From JAWLFI01 sp964627995 (lineage in GTDB: Bacteria; Bacteroidota; Bacteroidia; Chitinophagales; Saprospiraceae): a DNA stretch of 37,725 nt. Below, piece after piece: positions 6,981 through 13,235 of the stretch. The position numbers and the translations under genes were made by a program. Location of the stretch: the NCBI GenBank assembly GCA_964627995.1, contig CAZVLN010000021.1, positions 1 to 37,725 on the forward strand, read 5' to 3'. Below the pieces are notes generated by a model. The model saw only the letters and a program-made list of their open reading frames with translations. It searched no databases and was not told the DNA's origin. Numbering within the stretch: the stretch's first letter is position 1; each line of letters starts with the position of its first letter.

Positions 6981-8516
6981 TTACTCACCACTCAAATCAA
7001 ATTCGATACCTTGCGCCAAAGGCACTTCTCGGCTCCAATTGATGGTATTGGTTTGTCGACGCATATACGCTTTCCAGGCATCGGAGCCACTCTCGCGTCC
7101 ACCGCCTGTTTCTTTCTCTCCACCAAAAGCACCTCCAATTTCAGCTCCTGAAGTACCAATATTTACATTAGCAATACCGCAATCAGATCCTTTGTAAGAC
7201 AAGAAGGTTTCGCTCTCGCGAAGGCTATCTGTAATGATCGCGCTACTCAATCCTTGAGGCACGTCATTTTGCATGGCTATCGCCTCTTCCACCTCGCTAT
7301 ACTTCATGATGTAGAGAATCGGAGCGAAAGTCTCGTGCTGTACTATATTAAAATCGTTTTCTACTTCAGCAATGCAGGGCTTCACATAACAACCGCTTTC
7401 ATAACCCGGCCCTTGCAGGCGACCGCCTTCAACAACCATCTGACCACCCTGTACTTTAATGGCCTCCAGTGCGCGCTCATATTGCCGGACTGCATCTTCA
7501 TCGATAAGCGGTCCCATATGATTTTTCGCGTCTAATGGGTTTCCGATTTTTAGCTGCCCGTAAGCATGTGCGAGCTTTTCTTTAACCGTATCGTATATTG
7601 AGTCGTGAATGATGAGGCGTCGCGTGCTGGTGCATCGCTGCCCGGCGGTACCCACAGCACCAAACACCCCTGCTGTTAGGACCAGGTCCATATTGGCAGA
7701 AGGCGTTATGATCATTGCATTATTTCCTCCGAGCTCTAAAATAGTTTTACCTAAACGCTCAGCCACTTTAGCGCCAACCTTCTTACCCATTGCCGTACTT
7801 CCGGTCGCACTAATCAACTGCACACGCTTATCTGAGGTAAGCATTTCTCCTACCTGATAATCTCCGACAATCACACTACTCAGACCATCCGGCAGATTAT
7901 TTTCCTCAGCCACCTGATTGAATAATTTCTGACAGGCAATCGCACAAAGCGAAGACTTTTCAGAGGGTTTCCACACACAGGTATTACCACAAACAAGAGC
8001 AATCATTGCATTCCAGGCCCATACGGCTACCGGGAAATTAAAAGCCGAAATAATGCCGACCACACCTAACGGATGCCATTGCTCGTACATGCGATGTTGT
8101 GGACGCTCCGAATGTGTAGTCATACCATATAGCATACGACTTTGCCCAAGTGCAAAATCACATATATCGATCATTTCCTGCACCTCGCCCCATCCTTCTT
8201 GTAGACTTTTTCCCATTTCGTAAGAAACCAGGCGACCCAGGTCTTCCTTGTGTTCCCGCAATAGTTGCCCATATTGACGCACGATCTCTCCGCGCTGCGG
8301 AGCCGGAGTAGCACGCCACTCTTGAAAGGCTGATTGCGCTTGCTTCATTACCTCTTCATACTGCTTTCCATCCGTTACTGTGAGTTGACCTATTAAAGAC
8401 CCATCTACAGGTGTATGGGAGTCAATTTTAGTATCGGAAGCTTTTGATTGCTGACCAGACCAGGTGCCCGGATTTACAGACTCTATACCGAGCCGTTTTA
8501 AAAAAGATGTATCCAT
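6981..8516 (-). CDS. ALDH7-type aldehyde dehydrogenase (aminoadipate-semialdehyde dehydrogenase-like)
   Basis: A 511-residue NAD-dependent aldehyde dehydrogenase closest to the ALDH7/antiquitin group, which oxidises alpha-aminoadipic semialdehyde in lysine breakdown. The NAD-binding and general-base segment (ILELGGNNAMI) and the nucleophile segment (GTAGQRCTSTRRL) hold the catalytic Glu and Cys. The N-terminal NPGTWSG and the GEVQEMIDICDFALGQSRMLYG block are typical of ALDH7. Near the C-terminus, GGAFGGEKETGGGRESGSDAWK is also typical. The start at 8516 (MDTSFLKRLGIE) is preferred over 8534 because the upstream ATG lies inside the -7 box. Flanked by its own promoter and terminator, it seems monocistronic. 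No other lysine-catabolic gene is in the window, so the substrate rests on family similarity. Confidence 0.9.
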   Translation of the reverse strand: MDTSFLKRLGIESVNPGTWSGQQSKASDTKIDSHTPVDGSLIGQLTVTDGKQYEEVMKQAQSAFQEWRATPAPQRGEIVRQYGQLLREHKEDLGRLVSYEMGKSLQEGWGEVQEMIDICDFALGQSRMLYGMTTHSERPQHRMYEQWHPLGVVGIISAFNFPVAVWAWNAMIALVCGNTCVWKPSEKSSLCAIACQKLFNQVAEENNLPDGLSSVIVGDYQVGEMLTSDKRVQLISATGSTAMGKKVGAKVAERLGKTILELGGNNAMIITPSANMDLVLTAGVFGAVGTAGQRCTSTRRLIIHDSIYDTVKEKLAHAYGQLKIGNPLDAKNHMGPLIDEDAVRQYERALEAIKVQGGQMVVEGGRLQGPGYESGCYVKPCIAEVENDFNIVQHETFAPILYIMKYSEVEEAIAMQNDVPQGLSSAIITDSLRESETFLSYKGSDCGIANVNIGTSGAEIGGAFGGEKETGGGRESGSDAWKAYMRRQTNTINWSREVPLAQGIEFDLSGE

Positions 8517-8531
8517 AGTATTATTTTTTCG

Positions 8532-8539
8532 CAAAGGTA
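8532..8539 (-). promoter_or_regulatory. -7 promoter box of the aldehyde dehydrogenase gene
   Basis: TACCTTTG on the - strand is a full match to the Bacteroidota TAnnTTTG box, ending 15 bases before the ATG at 8516. A convincing TTTG -33 element is not seen. No Crp-like palindrome lies at the spacing found in the rhodanese promoters. Confidence 0.5.
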
Positions 8540-8570
8540 GAAAAAGGAGTTCGAAAAGCAGAACCGGCTT

Positions 8571-9119
8571 TTACTCCCCCTGATATTGGTAAATGTGTTC
8601 CAAAGAGCGGCCCTTTTCATTGTAGTCCATACCGTAGCCTACAATAAATTCCTTGCCTATTTCAAAGCCCGCATAATCCGGTTTCACTTCCATTTCCAAC
8701 GCTGCCGGTTTAATGAGCAAGGTAGCTAAACGAATCGAACGCGGCAAAACGGATTTTAATTCTGCGATAAAAGCCGCCATCGTGTGTCCGGAATCCACAA
8801 TATCTTCGATAATTAAAACTTCCCGGCCCCGCAAAAAGCCAAGGTCACTGCTCTGAATATCCACTATTTTGCCACGCTTCATACCCGAGTAAGAACTAAT
8901 TTTTACCGGAAACCATTGGTAGTAGCCATCAGTTTTACGCAAGACATCCATCGCATAAAACAAAGCACCATTGAGCACTGGTATCACCACTGGAAGATCT
9001 TTGGAGTCCTTATATGTCTCATTCATCCAGGCAACGGTTTCCTCCACCTTTGCCATGATTTCTTCTTGCGACAAAAACAAATGAAAGGTCTTATCGTCTA
9101 TTTTGATCTGCTTTTCCAT
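8571..9119 (-). CDS. hpt: Hypoxanthine phosphoribosyltransferase
   Basis: A 182-residue purine-salvage enzyme that joins hypoxanthine (or guanine) to PRPP to give IMP (or GMP). The PRPP-binding motif VLIIEDIVDSGHTM is intact near residues 103-116, and the PVLNGALFYAMDVLR and SSYSGMKRG loops are present. The C-terminal KEFIVGYGMDYNEKGRSL is characteristic of the HPRT family. I start at MEKQIKIDDKTFHLFLSQEE, which matches the family N-terminus. In-frame upstream Met codons at 9146 (preceded by AGGGG) and 9182 would add 9 or 21 residues without homology, running up to the edge of the GC-rich block at 9183. It is transcribed towards the aldehyde dehydrogenase gene, which has its own promoter. Confidence 0.92.
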   Translation of the reverse strand: MEKQIKIDDKTFHLFLSQEEIMAKVEETVAWMNETYKDSKDLPVVIPVLNGALFYAMDVLRKTDGYYQWFPVKISSYSGMKRGKIVDIQSSDLGFLRGREVLIIEDIVDSGHTMAAFIAELKSVLPRSIRLATLLIKPAALEMEVKPDYAGFEIGKEFIVGYGMDYNEKGRSLEHIYQYQGE

Positions 9120-9182
9120 ACCATGAATGTACTGCACACGCGGCATTTCCCCTAAGATTTTCAATCTTTTCTGGGCGTCCAC

Positions 9183-9360
9183 CGAGGATGCGCCTAACGG
9201 CGCATCTCGGGTGCGCTACGGTCGCCAGCTCGGCTACCGTCAAAGCCGGTATCGACGCCGCTGCGCAGCGTCCTGGCTCCCATCGCTGACGCATAGCTGG
9301 TGAACCCTTCACATGAAAGCTACCGATGTAACCCATAGTCTTGGCTGTTCCTATCGGCAT
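9183..9360. repeat. GC-rich block with several hairpins upstream of hpt
   Basis: About 180 bases that are clearly richer in G+C than their surroundings and full of self-complementary segments. Examples are GATGCGCC-TAAC-GGCGCATC (9187-9206), ACGGT-C-GCC pairing with GGC-T-ACCGT (9218-9240), and GACGC pairing with GCGTC around 9254-9272. A - strand frame runs through it, but its composition is that of a GC-rich repeat and no family is recognisable. It resembles a dispersed intergenic element or a decayed mobile element. It does not share the ends of the three elements at 17279, 35961 and 36181, so it would be a separate family. Only one copy is visible here. Confidence 0.4.
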
Positions 9361-9433
9361 TCTTATTTTTTGAGCGCTGCATTTAGAGTGAAATTATAGG
9401 GGGCGGCTGACCTCACCAGGGAGATCGTACTTC

Positions 9434-9478
9434 AGTGACTTTTATCACAGGAAGAATTAAAAAAAACCGCTATTTTAC
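9434..9478 (+). promoter_or_regulatory. Crp/Fnr-like box upstream of the rhodanese lipoprotein gene
   Basis: AGTGA-CTTTTA-TCACA (9434-9449) has perfectly complementary GTGA/TCAC half-sites with a 6-base spacer, the Crp/Fnr-family operator layout. At the spacing seen at the other two boxes lies TATTTTAC (9471-9478), a partial match to TAnnTTTG. An alternative TTTG occurs at 9481-9484. The start codon is 22 bases downstream of the partial box. Thirteen of 14 core bases match the box at 6654-6669 read on the - strand. Confidence 0.5.
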
Positions 9479-9500
9479 CCTTTGATTTAAAATCATACCT

Positions 9501-9896
9501 ATGAAGACATTTTTCCATATTTTGACCATTGGATGGGTCATTTCGATTAGCTTTTTAGCCTGTTCTGCTCAAGTAGATGTAGGCCAAAAAACATCTGAAG
9601 AAGTCATTTTAGTCCTTGATAATGAAGAATGGCAGTTTGTTGATGTTCGCACACCTGCAGAAGTAGAGCGCGGATATTTAAAAGGGACCGACTTTTTCAT
9701 GAACTTCAATCATTACGACTTTGAAAAAAAGGTGGAAACCCTAGATAAGTCTCGTCCGGTATTATTGATTTGCCGCAGCGGTAGTCGAAGCCAGCGAGCA
9801 GCGACATTGCTCGTTGAAAAAGGCTTTGAAGATGTTTACAATTTAGAAGGTGGGTTGATGCGATGGAGAGATCCAGCCTATATGATCAAAAAATAA
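9501..9896 (+). CDS. Rhodanese-like lipoprotein
   Basis: A 131-residue exported rhodanese. The N-terminus MKTFFHILTIGWVISISFLAC is a lipoprotein signal peptide whose lipobox (SFLAC) places the lipidated Cys at residue 21. The rhodanese domain follows, with FVDVRTPAEVERGYLKGT and the active-site loop LLICRSGSRSQR (catalytic Cys near residue 93), ending in VYNLEGGLMRW. Membrane anchoring puts the sulfurtransferase in the periplasm. The stop codon overlaps the start of the downstream transporter gene by one base (TAATG), so the two are translationally coupled. This suggests the rhodanese handles a sulfur species moved by that transporter. Confidence 0.88.
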   Translation: MKTFFHILTIGWVISISFLACSAQVDVGQKTSEEVILVLDNEEWQFVDVRTPAEVERGYLKGTDFFMNFNHYDFEKKVETLDKSRPVLLICRSGSRSQRAATLLVEKGFEDVYNLEGGLMRWRDPAYMIKK

Positions 9897-10888
9897 TGCC
9901 TCTTATCCAAAAGCGCATAAAGGGCTTAAGCCTTGCCATTATTGTTGCCATAGGTAGTATTATCCTGGCGCCCTATATTCCAGGAATTAATGATGTCATG
10001 TTGGCTATCATTATTGGCGTACTCGTATTTAATCTGTTTCGCGTACCCGACTCATTCCAGCCAGGCATATCGTTCAGCAGTTCTAAAATCCTGGAATGGG
10101 CTATTATTTTTATGGCGTTTAGTATTAGTCTGGATGAAATTCGAGCCCTGGGGTGGTCCAATTTAGCACTTGTCGCTCTGGTCATCATCCTGGTCCTTTT
10201 AACCACTATCTTACTATCGCGAAGTATGGCATGTCCGCATCAGACTGGATGGATGGTTGGCTTCGGCACCGCCATTTGCGGTTCGTCAGCCATTGCTGCT
10301 CTTGCTCCTTCTCTATCTGATGAAAAGGGTGGTTCTGGAATCGCCATCGCAGCGATCAACTTAATTGGTGCGGCAGGCATGTTTTTATTGCCTTTTCTTT
10401 TTCAATGGCTACCTCTAAAAGAGGAGCAAATGGGCTTTATAATTGGGTCAAGCTTGCACTCTGTAGGAAACGTAGCCGGCGCGGGATACGGCTTTGAAAA
10501 ATACGTAGGAGACCTGGCCATTACAGTAAAAATGGCACGTGTCGCTCTTTTATCACCGGCCATTATTGTGTTCTTAATTATGCTCGGTAAAAAGGACGCC
10601 TCATCTGGAAAAGCAGCCGCCGCTAAGACTAAATTTTCTTTGCCTTATTATTTATGGGCATTCATGGCCATTACGCTGCTCCATTCTATTTGGCCGATGC
10701 CGGAAAAACTAAACCAATCCTTAGAATGGGTGGGAACCATACTTCTTACCATTGCTATGGCAGGCATTGGACTGAAAATAAGTTTTAAGCACCTCTATGG
10801 CTCTGGTCGAGCAGCAATGGTATTCGGTTTGGTCTTGTTTCTAATTCACCTGCTTATGGTCGGTTCTGTGGCCATGCTCTTCATATAG
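9896..10888 (+). CDS. YeiH-family (UPF0324) putative sulfur-compound transporter
   Basis: A 330-residue polytopic membrane protein of the YeiH/UPF0324 family, often annotated as a putative sulfate exporter on little experimental evidence. About ten hydrophobic segments are visible. Family motifs include LEWAIIFMAFSISLDEI (about 60-76), VGFGTAICGSSAIAALAP (about 118-135) and SLHSVGNVAGAGYGF (about 186-200). The start at 9896 (MPLIQKRIKGLSL) is chosen because it forms a TAATG junction with the rhodanese lipoprotein gene; an earlier ATG at 9863 would overlap that gene by 34 bases. Pairing with a periplasmic rhodanese, under a Crp/Fnr-like box, suggests transport of thiosulfate, sulfite or a persulfide-derived product. 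The substrate is unproven. Confidence 0.85.
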   Translation: MPLIQKRIKGLSLAIIVAIGSIILAPYIPGINDVMLAIIIGVLVFNLFRVPDSFQPGISFSSSKILEWAIIFMAFSISLDEIRALGWSNLALVALVIILVLLTTILLSRSMACPHQTGWMVGFGTAICGSSAIAALAPSLSDEKGGSGIAIAAINLIGAAGMFLLPFLFQWLPLKEEQMGFIIGSSLHSVGNVAGAGYGFEKYVGDLAITVKMARVALLSPAIIVFLIMLGKKDASSGKAAAAKTKFSLPYYLWAFMAITLLHSIWPMPEKLNQSLEWVGTILLTIAMAGIGLKISFKHLYGSGRAAMVFGLVLFLIHLLMVGSVAMLFI

Positions 10889-11285
10889 AAATATTCTGGT
10901 ATTGAATCTGTGGATAGCTCCTTCATTCAAAGCTAAAATTGCCTCTTAGGTAGAACTCAAAGCATAAAATTAGCCCATTCTACATTTTAATATAAAGTCC
11001 GAAAGCTGAAAAAGAAGGAAAGAATAGAAGGAGTTGAATGATCCTCACCGATAGTATATGGAGGGCTATTAGACCTGTCATTTCTTTTAATTCTTTGGAT
11101 AAACCACAAAAAACCATGCATAAAGGGGAATTAGGTTAAAATAAAATAGTTTGATATCGCACTAAGTCTACTATTCAAAAGGTTTAAAAAATGGCTGAAA
11201 TCCCTTATATAATCATTCAGAAATGGGGTTTGGCGGTCTATTTCTTTGTATTCCCCTAATATTTTGCCATATTTGTGTCAAGCAA
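10889..11285. other. Gene-poor stretch with a possible IS remnant
   Basis: About 400 AT-rich bases after the YeiH-family gene. The only notable content is a 33-codon frame with a good ribosome site at 11038-11139 (listed separately) and a short upstream in-frame extension of the small membrane protein. I find no terminator hairpin for the transporter gene. Confidence 0.5.
11038..11139 (+). pseudogene. Possible remnant of an IS transposase N-terminus
   Basis: A 33-codon frame beginning MILTDSIWRAIRPVI resembles the opening of IS4/IS5-superfamily transposases (LTDxxWxxIxPLL). It is preceded by AGAAGGAG six bases before the ATG, an unusually good Shine-Dalgarno site for this genome and typical of imported IS genes. 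The frame then drifts and stops, and no rest of a transposase or terminal inverted repeats are seen. It may be a decayed fragment or a chance match over about 15 residues. Confidence 0.25.
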
Positions 11286-11516
11286 ATGTCTTATTGTATG
11301 AATAGGGGACTTTATTTAGGATTCACCATTGCCATCTTGGGATGGATAGGGCTGTCCCAACATCCCAAACTTATGAAAGACATTGAAACGGTGGTTCAAA
11401 GTCATTGGGGGCTAATTTCAGCCGTTCTCTTATCGTCCTTCATATGGAAGTTTATCTTACGCCGAGTCGTACATTCTGGATCGCTAAATATCCAAAATTC
11501 CAAGGCACGGAAGTGA
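11286..11516 (+). CDS. Small two-helix membrane protein, unknown function
   Basis: A 76-residue frame starting MSYCMNRGLYLGFTIAILGW. Two hydrophobic segments (about residues 8-24 and 43-62) are joined by a polar loop, and the second is followed by a basic, probably cytoplasmic tail (LRRVVHSGS, then KARK). I do not recognise a family. An in-frame ATG at 11223 would add 21 residues; that stretch contains TTTG and CATATTTG, possible promoter elements, so the later start seems more likely. An ATG at 11298 (MNRG) is also possible. It stands alone, 42 bases upstream of a bidirectional-looking hairpin. Coding status is moderately supported by the transmembrane pattern only. Confidence 0.4.
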   Translation: MSYCMNRGLYLGFTIAILGWIGLSQHPKLMKDIETVVQSHWGLISAVLLSSFIWKFILRRVVHSGSLNIQNSKARK

Positions 11517-11551
11517 TTTTCATTTTTTACCCATTAGACTAGCCTTTACAT

Positions 11552-11585
11552 AAAAAAACCCTGACCCACCAAAGGCGAGTCAGGG
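11552..11585 (-). terminator. Intrinsic terminator after the persulfide dioxygenase gene
   Basis: CCCTGAC (11559-11565) pairs with GTCAGGG (11579-11585) around a 13-base loop. On the - strand the stem is followed by a run of seven T, so it ends the dioxygenase transcript 23 bases after its stop. On the + strand five A and few T follow, so it would serve the small membrane protein gene poorly. Confidence 0.85.
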
Positions 11586-11608
11586 AAAAAGATATAAGTG
11601 TCCTGGCT

Positions 11609-13024
11609 CTAGAGCAGAGTTGAAGGACAAACGTAGTCTGTCATCTCAATAGATGTTTCCTTGAGATCTTCGAATCCTCCTTCAACATCCACAAAGTTTT
11701 CAAATCCTCTTTGCTTCAAGATCGATGCTGCAATCATACTTCTATATCCGCCTTCGCAATGCAAAGCAAAAGTTTTATCCTTTGGGAATTCAGCCAAATG
11801 CATATTGATCTCGTTTAGCGGCACATTATGCGCACCTTTGATGTGCTGAGATTCATACTCACTCTTCTTACGAACGTCGAAAAGCTCATACTCCCCTTTC
11901 TCATAGGCCTGCACAAAATCATCTGAAGAGAGTCTCTCTGTGGAATCAATTTCTTTATTTGCTTTCTTCCAGGTTTCAAAGCCTCCCTTGAGGTAACCAA
12001 TGACATGGTCGTAACCTACACGAGATAGGCGGATAATACTTTCCTCTTCATCTCCGGGATCGCTTACTAATAAAATTTCCTGCTTAATATCAGGAATCAT
12101 CTCCCCGACCCATGGCGCAAAGTTTCCATCCAGACCAATGTTGATACTATTGGGGATAAAACCCTTAGCAAATTCAGCATCCTTACGCGTGTCCAGAATC
12201 AAAGCTCTCGATTCATTAGCGACAAGTTCAAAGGCCTCCGCATCAAGTGGCTGTTCTGCTCTATCCATAACATCATCAAGACTTTCGTATCCTTTGATGT
12301 TCATGACTACGTTTTTTGGAAAGTAGCCGGGAGGGGCTGTCAGTCCTTCGAGAAGTTCTTCTATGAATTCTTCTCTCGTCATGTCCGGGCGAAGCGCATA
12401 GTTGTTTTTCTTTTGGTTCCCTAAAGTATCTGTTGTCTCTTGACTCATTTTCTTACCACAAGCACTTCCTGCACCGTGATTGGGATATACGATCAAATGA
12501 TCGGGTAAAGGCATGATTCGGTTTCGCAAAGAGTCATATAAATGAGACGCTAACTTTTCTTGAGTCAAATCCTCAACGACATGCTGAGCCAAATCCGGAC
12601 GTCCGACGTCATCTATAAATAGTGTATCGCCGGTTATGATTCCATGTTGCTTTCCACTTTCATCTATCAACAGATAAGTAGTAGACTCCATGGTGTGGCC
12701 CGGCGTATGAATGGCTTTTACGATGTAATCCCCAACCTTAAATTCTTGATTGTCTTCGGCAACAATTGCATCAAAGCCCGGCTTAGCAGTTGGACCAAAT
12801 ACAATATCTGCACCCGTTTTTTTAGCCAGGTCAAGGTGTCCACTCACGAAATCAGCATGAAAATGTGTTTCGAAAACATACTTGATTTTTGCCTTGTCTT
12901 TTTCTGCTTTATCTATATAAGGCTGGACCTCTCTCAGTGGATCAAAAATAGCAGCCTCTCCTTTGCTTTCGATGTAGTACGCTGCGTGAGCGATACATCC
13001 GGTATAAATCTGTTCAACTTTCAT
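11609..13024 (-). CDS. Persulfide dioxygenase-rhodanese fusion (MBL fold plus two rhodanese domains)
   Basis: A 471-residue cytoplasmic enzyme combining an N-terminal metallo-beta-lactamase fold (about 1-240) with two rhodanese domains (about 250-355 and 370-471). The metal motif THFHADFVSGH supplies H54, H56, D58 and H63. HTPGHTMEST, GDTLFIDDVGRPDL and YPNHGAGSACG complete a persulfide dioxygenase (ETHE1/CstB-like) site that oxidises glutathione- or CoA-type persulfide to sulfite. The first rhodanese domain has LLVSDPGDEEES where the catalytic Cys loop should be, so it is probably inactive. The second has HCEGGYRS with its Cys near residue 423 and should be active, able to turn sulfite plus persulfide into thiosulfate. 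The gene has its own promoter with a Crp/Fnr-like box and a strong terminator. Together with the YeiH-rhodanese pair it forms a sulfide/persulfide detoxification set. Confidence 0.92.
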   Translation of the reverse strand: MKVEQIYTGCIAHAAYYIESKGEAAIFDPLREVQPYIDKAEKDKAKIKYVFETHFHADFVSGHLDLAKKTGADIVFGPTAKPGFDAIVAEDNQEFKVGDYIVKAIHTPGHTMESTTYLLIDESGKQHGIITGDTLFIDDVGRPDLAQHVVEDLTQEKLASHLYDSLRNRIMPLPDHLIVYPNHGAGSACGKKMSQETTDTLGNQKKNNYALRPDMTREEFIEELLEGLTAPPGYFPKNVVMNIKGYESLDDVMDRAEQPLDAEAFELVANESRALILDTRKDAEFAKGFIPNSINIGLDGNFAPWVGEMIPDIKQEILLVSDPGDEEESIIRLSRVGYDHVIGYLKGGFETWKKANKEIDSTERLSSDDFVQAYEKGEYELFDVRKKSEYESQHIKGAHNVPLNEINMHLAEFPKDKTFALHCEGGYRSMIAASILKQRGFENFVDVEGGFEDLKETSIEMTDYVCPSTLL

Positions 13025-13070
13025 ATCTAATGGTTTTTAATTTGAAATACTTTATCTTGATTTACAATTA

Positions 13071-13115
13071 CAAATATAAAGGCTCCTCTTTTTGGGTTCA
13101 GTGCCTAATGTCACA
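13071..13115 (-). promoter_or_regulatory. Promoter of the persulfide dioxygenase gene with Crp/Fnr-like box
   Basis: On the - strand, TATATTTG (13078-13071) matches TAnnTTTG exactly. A palindrome, TGTGA-CATTAG-GCACT (13115-13100), has one mismatch from the GTGA-N6-TCAC layout. It is centred 36.5 bases from the last base of the -7 box, exactly the spacing found for the rhodanese-peroxiredoxin promoter at 6625-6669. No -33 TTTG is present. The coincidence of motif and spacing is the evidence; the regulator is not in the window. Confidence 0.5.
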
Positions 13116-13175
13116 TAGACCAGAAAATCAAGTTTCGCATTTATTGGTAAACTGGAAGACCATTTGACATCCATT

Positions 13176-13209
13176 TTTGTTATCCACTAAATTAACGCTG
13201 TTTTCTTTG
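13176..13209 (+). promoter_or_regulatory. Possible promoter of the T9SS propeller protein gene
   Basis: TTTG at 13176-13179 and TTTCTTTG at 13202-13209 (one mismatch from TAnnTTTG) are separated by 22 bases, close to the Bacteroidota -33/-7 arrangement. They end 26 bases before the ATG at 13236. A weak match, included because it is the only candidate in this divergent intergenic region. Confidence 0.3.
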
Positions 13210-13235
13210 TATATTGATATAAAATTAGGATAAAG

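Noticed and set aside
9091..9360. 89-codon - strand frame covering the GC-rich block and the hpt 5' end
   Set aside because: Out of frame with hpt; the open frame is explained by GC-rich hairpin sequence rather than a protein pattern.
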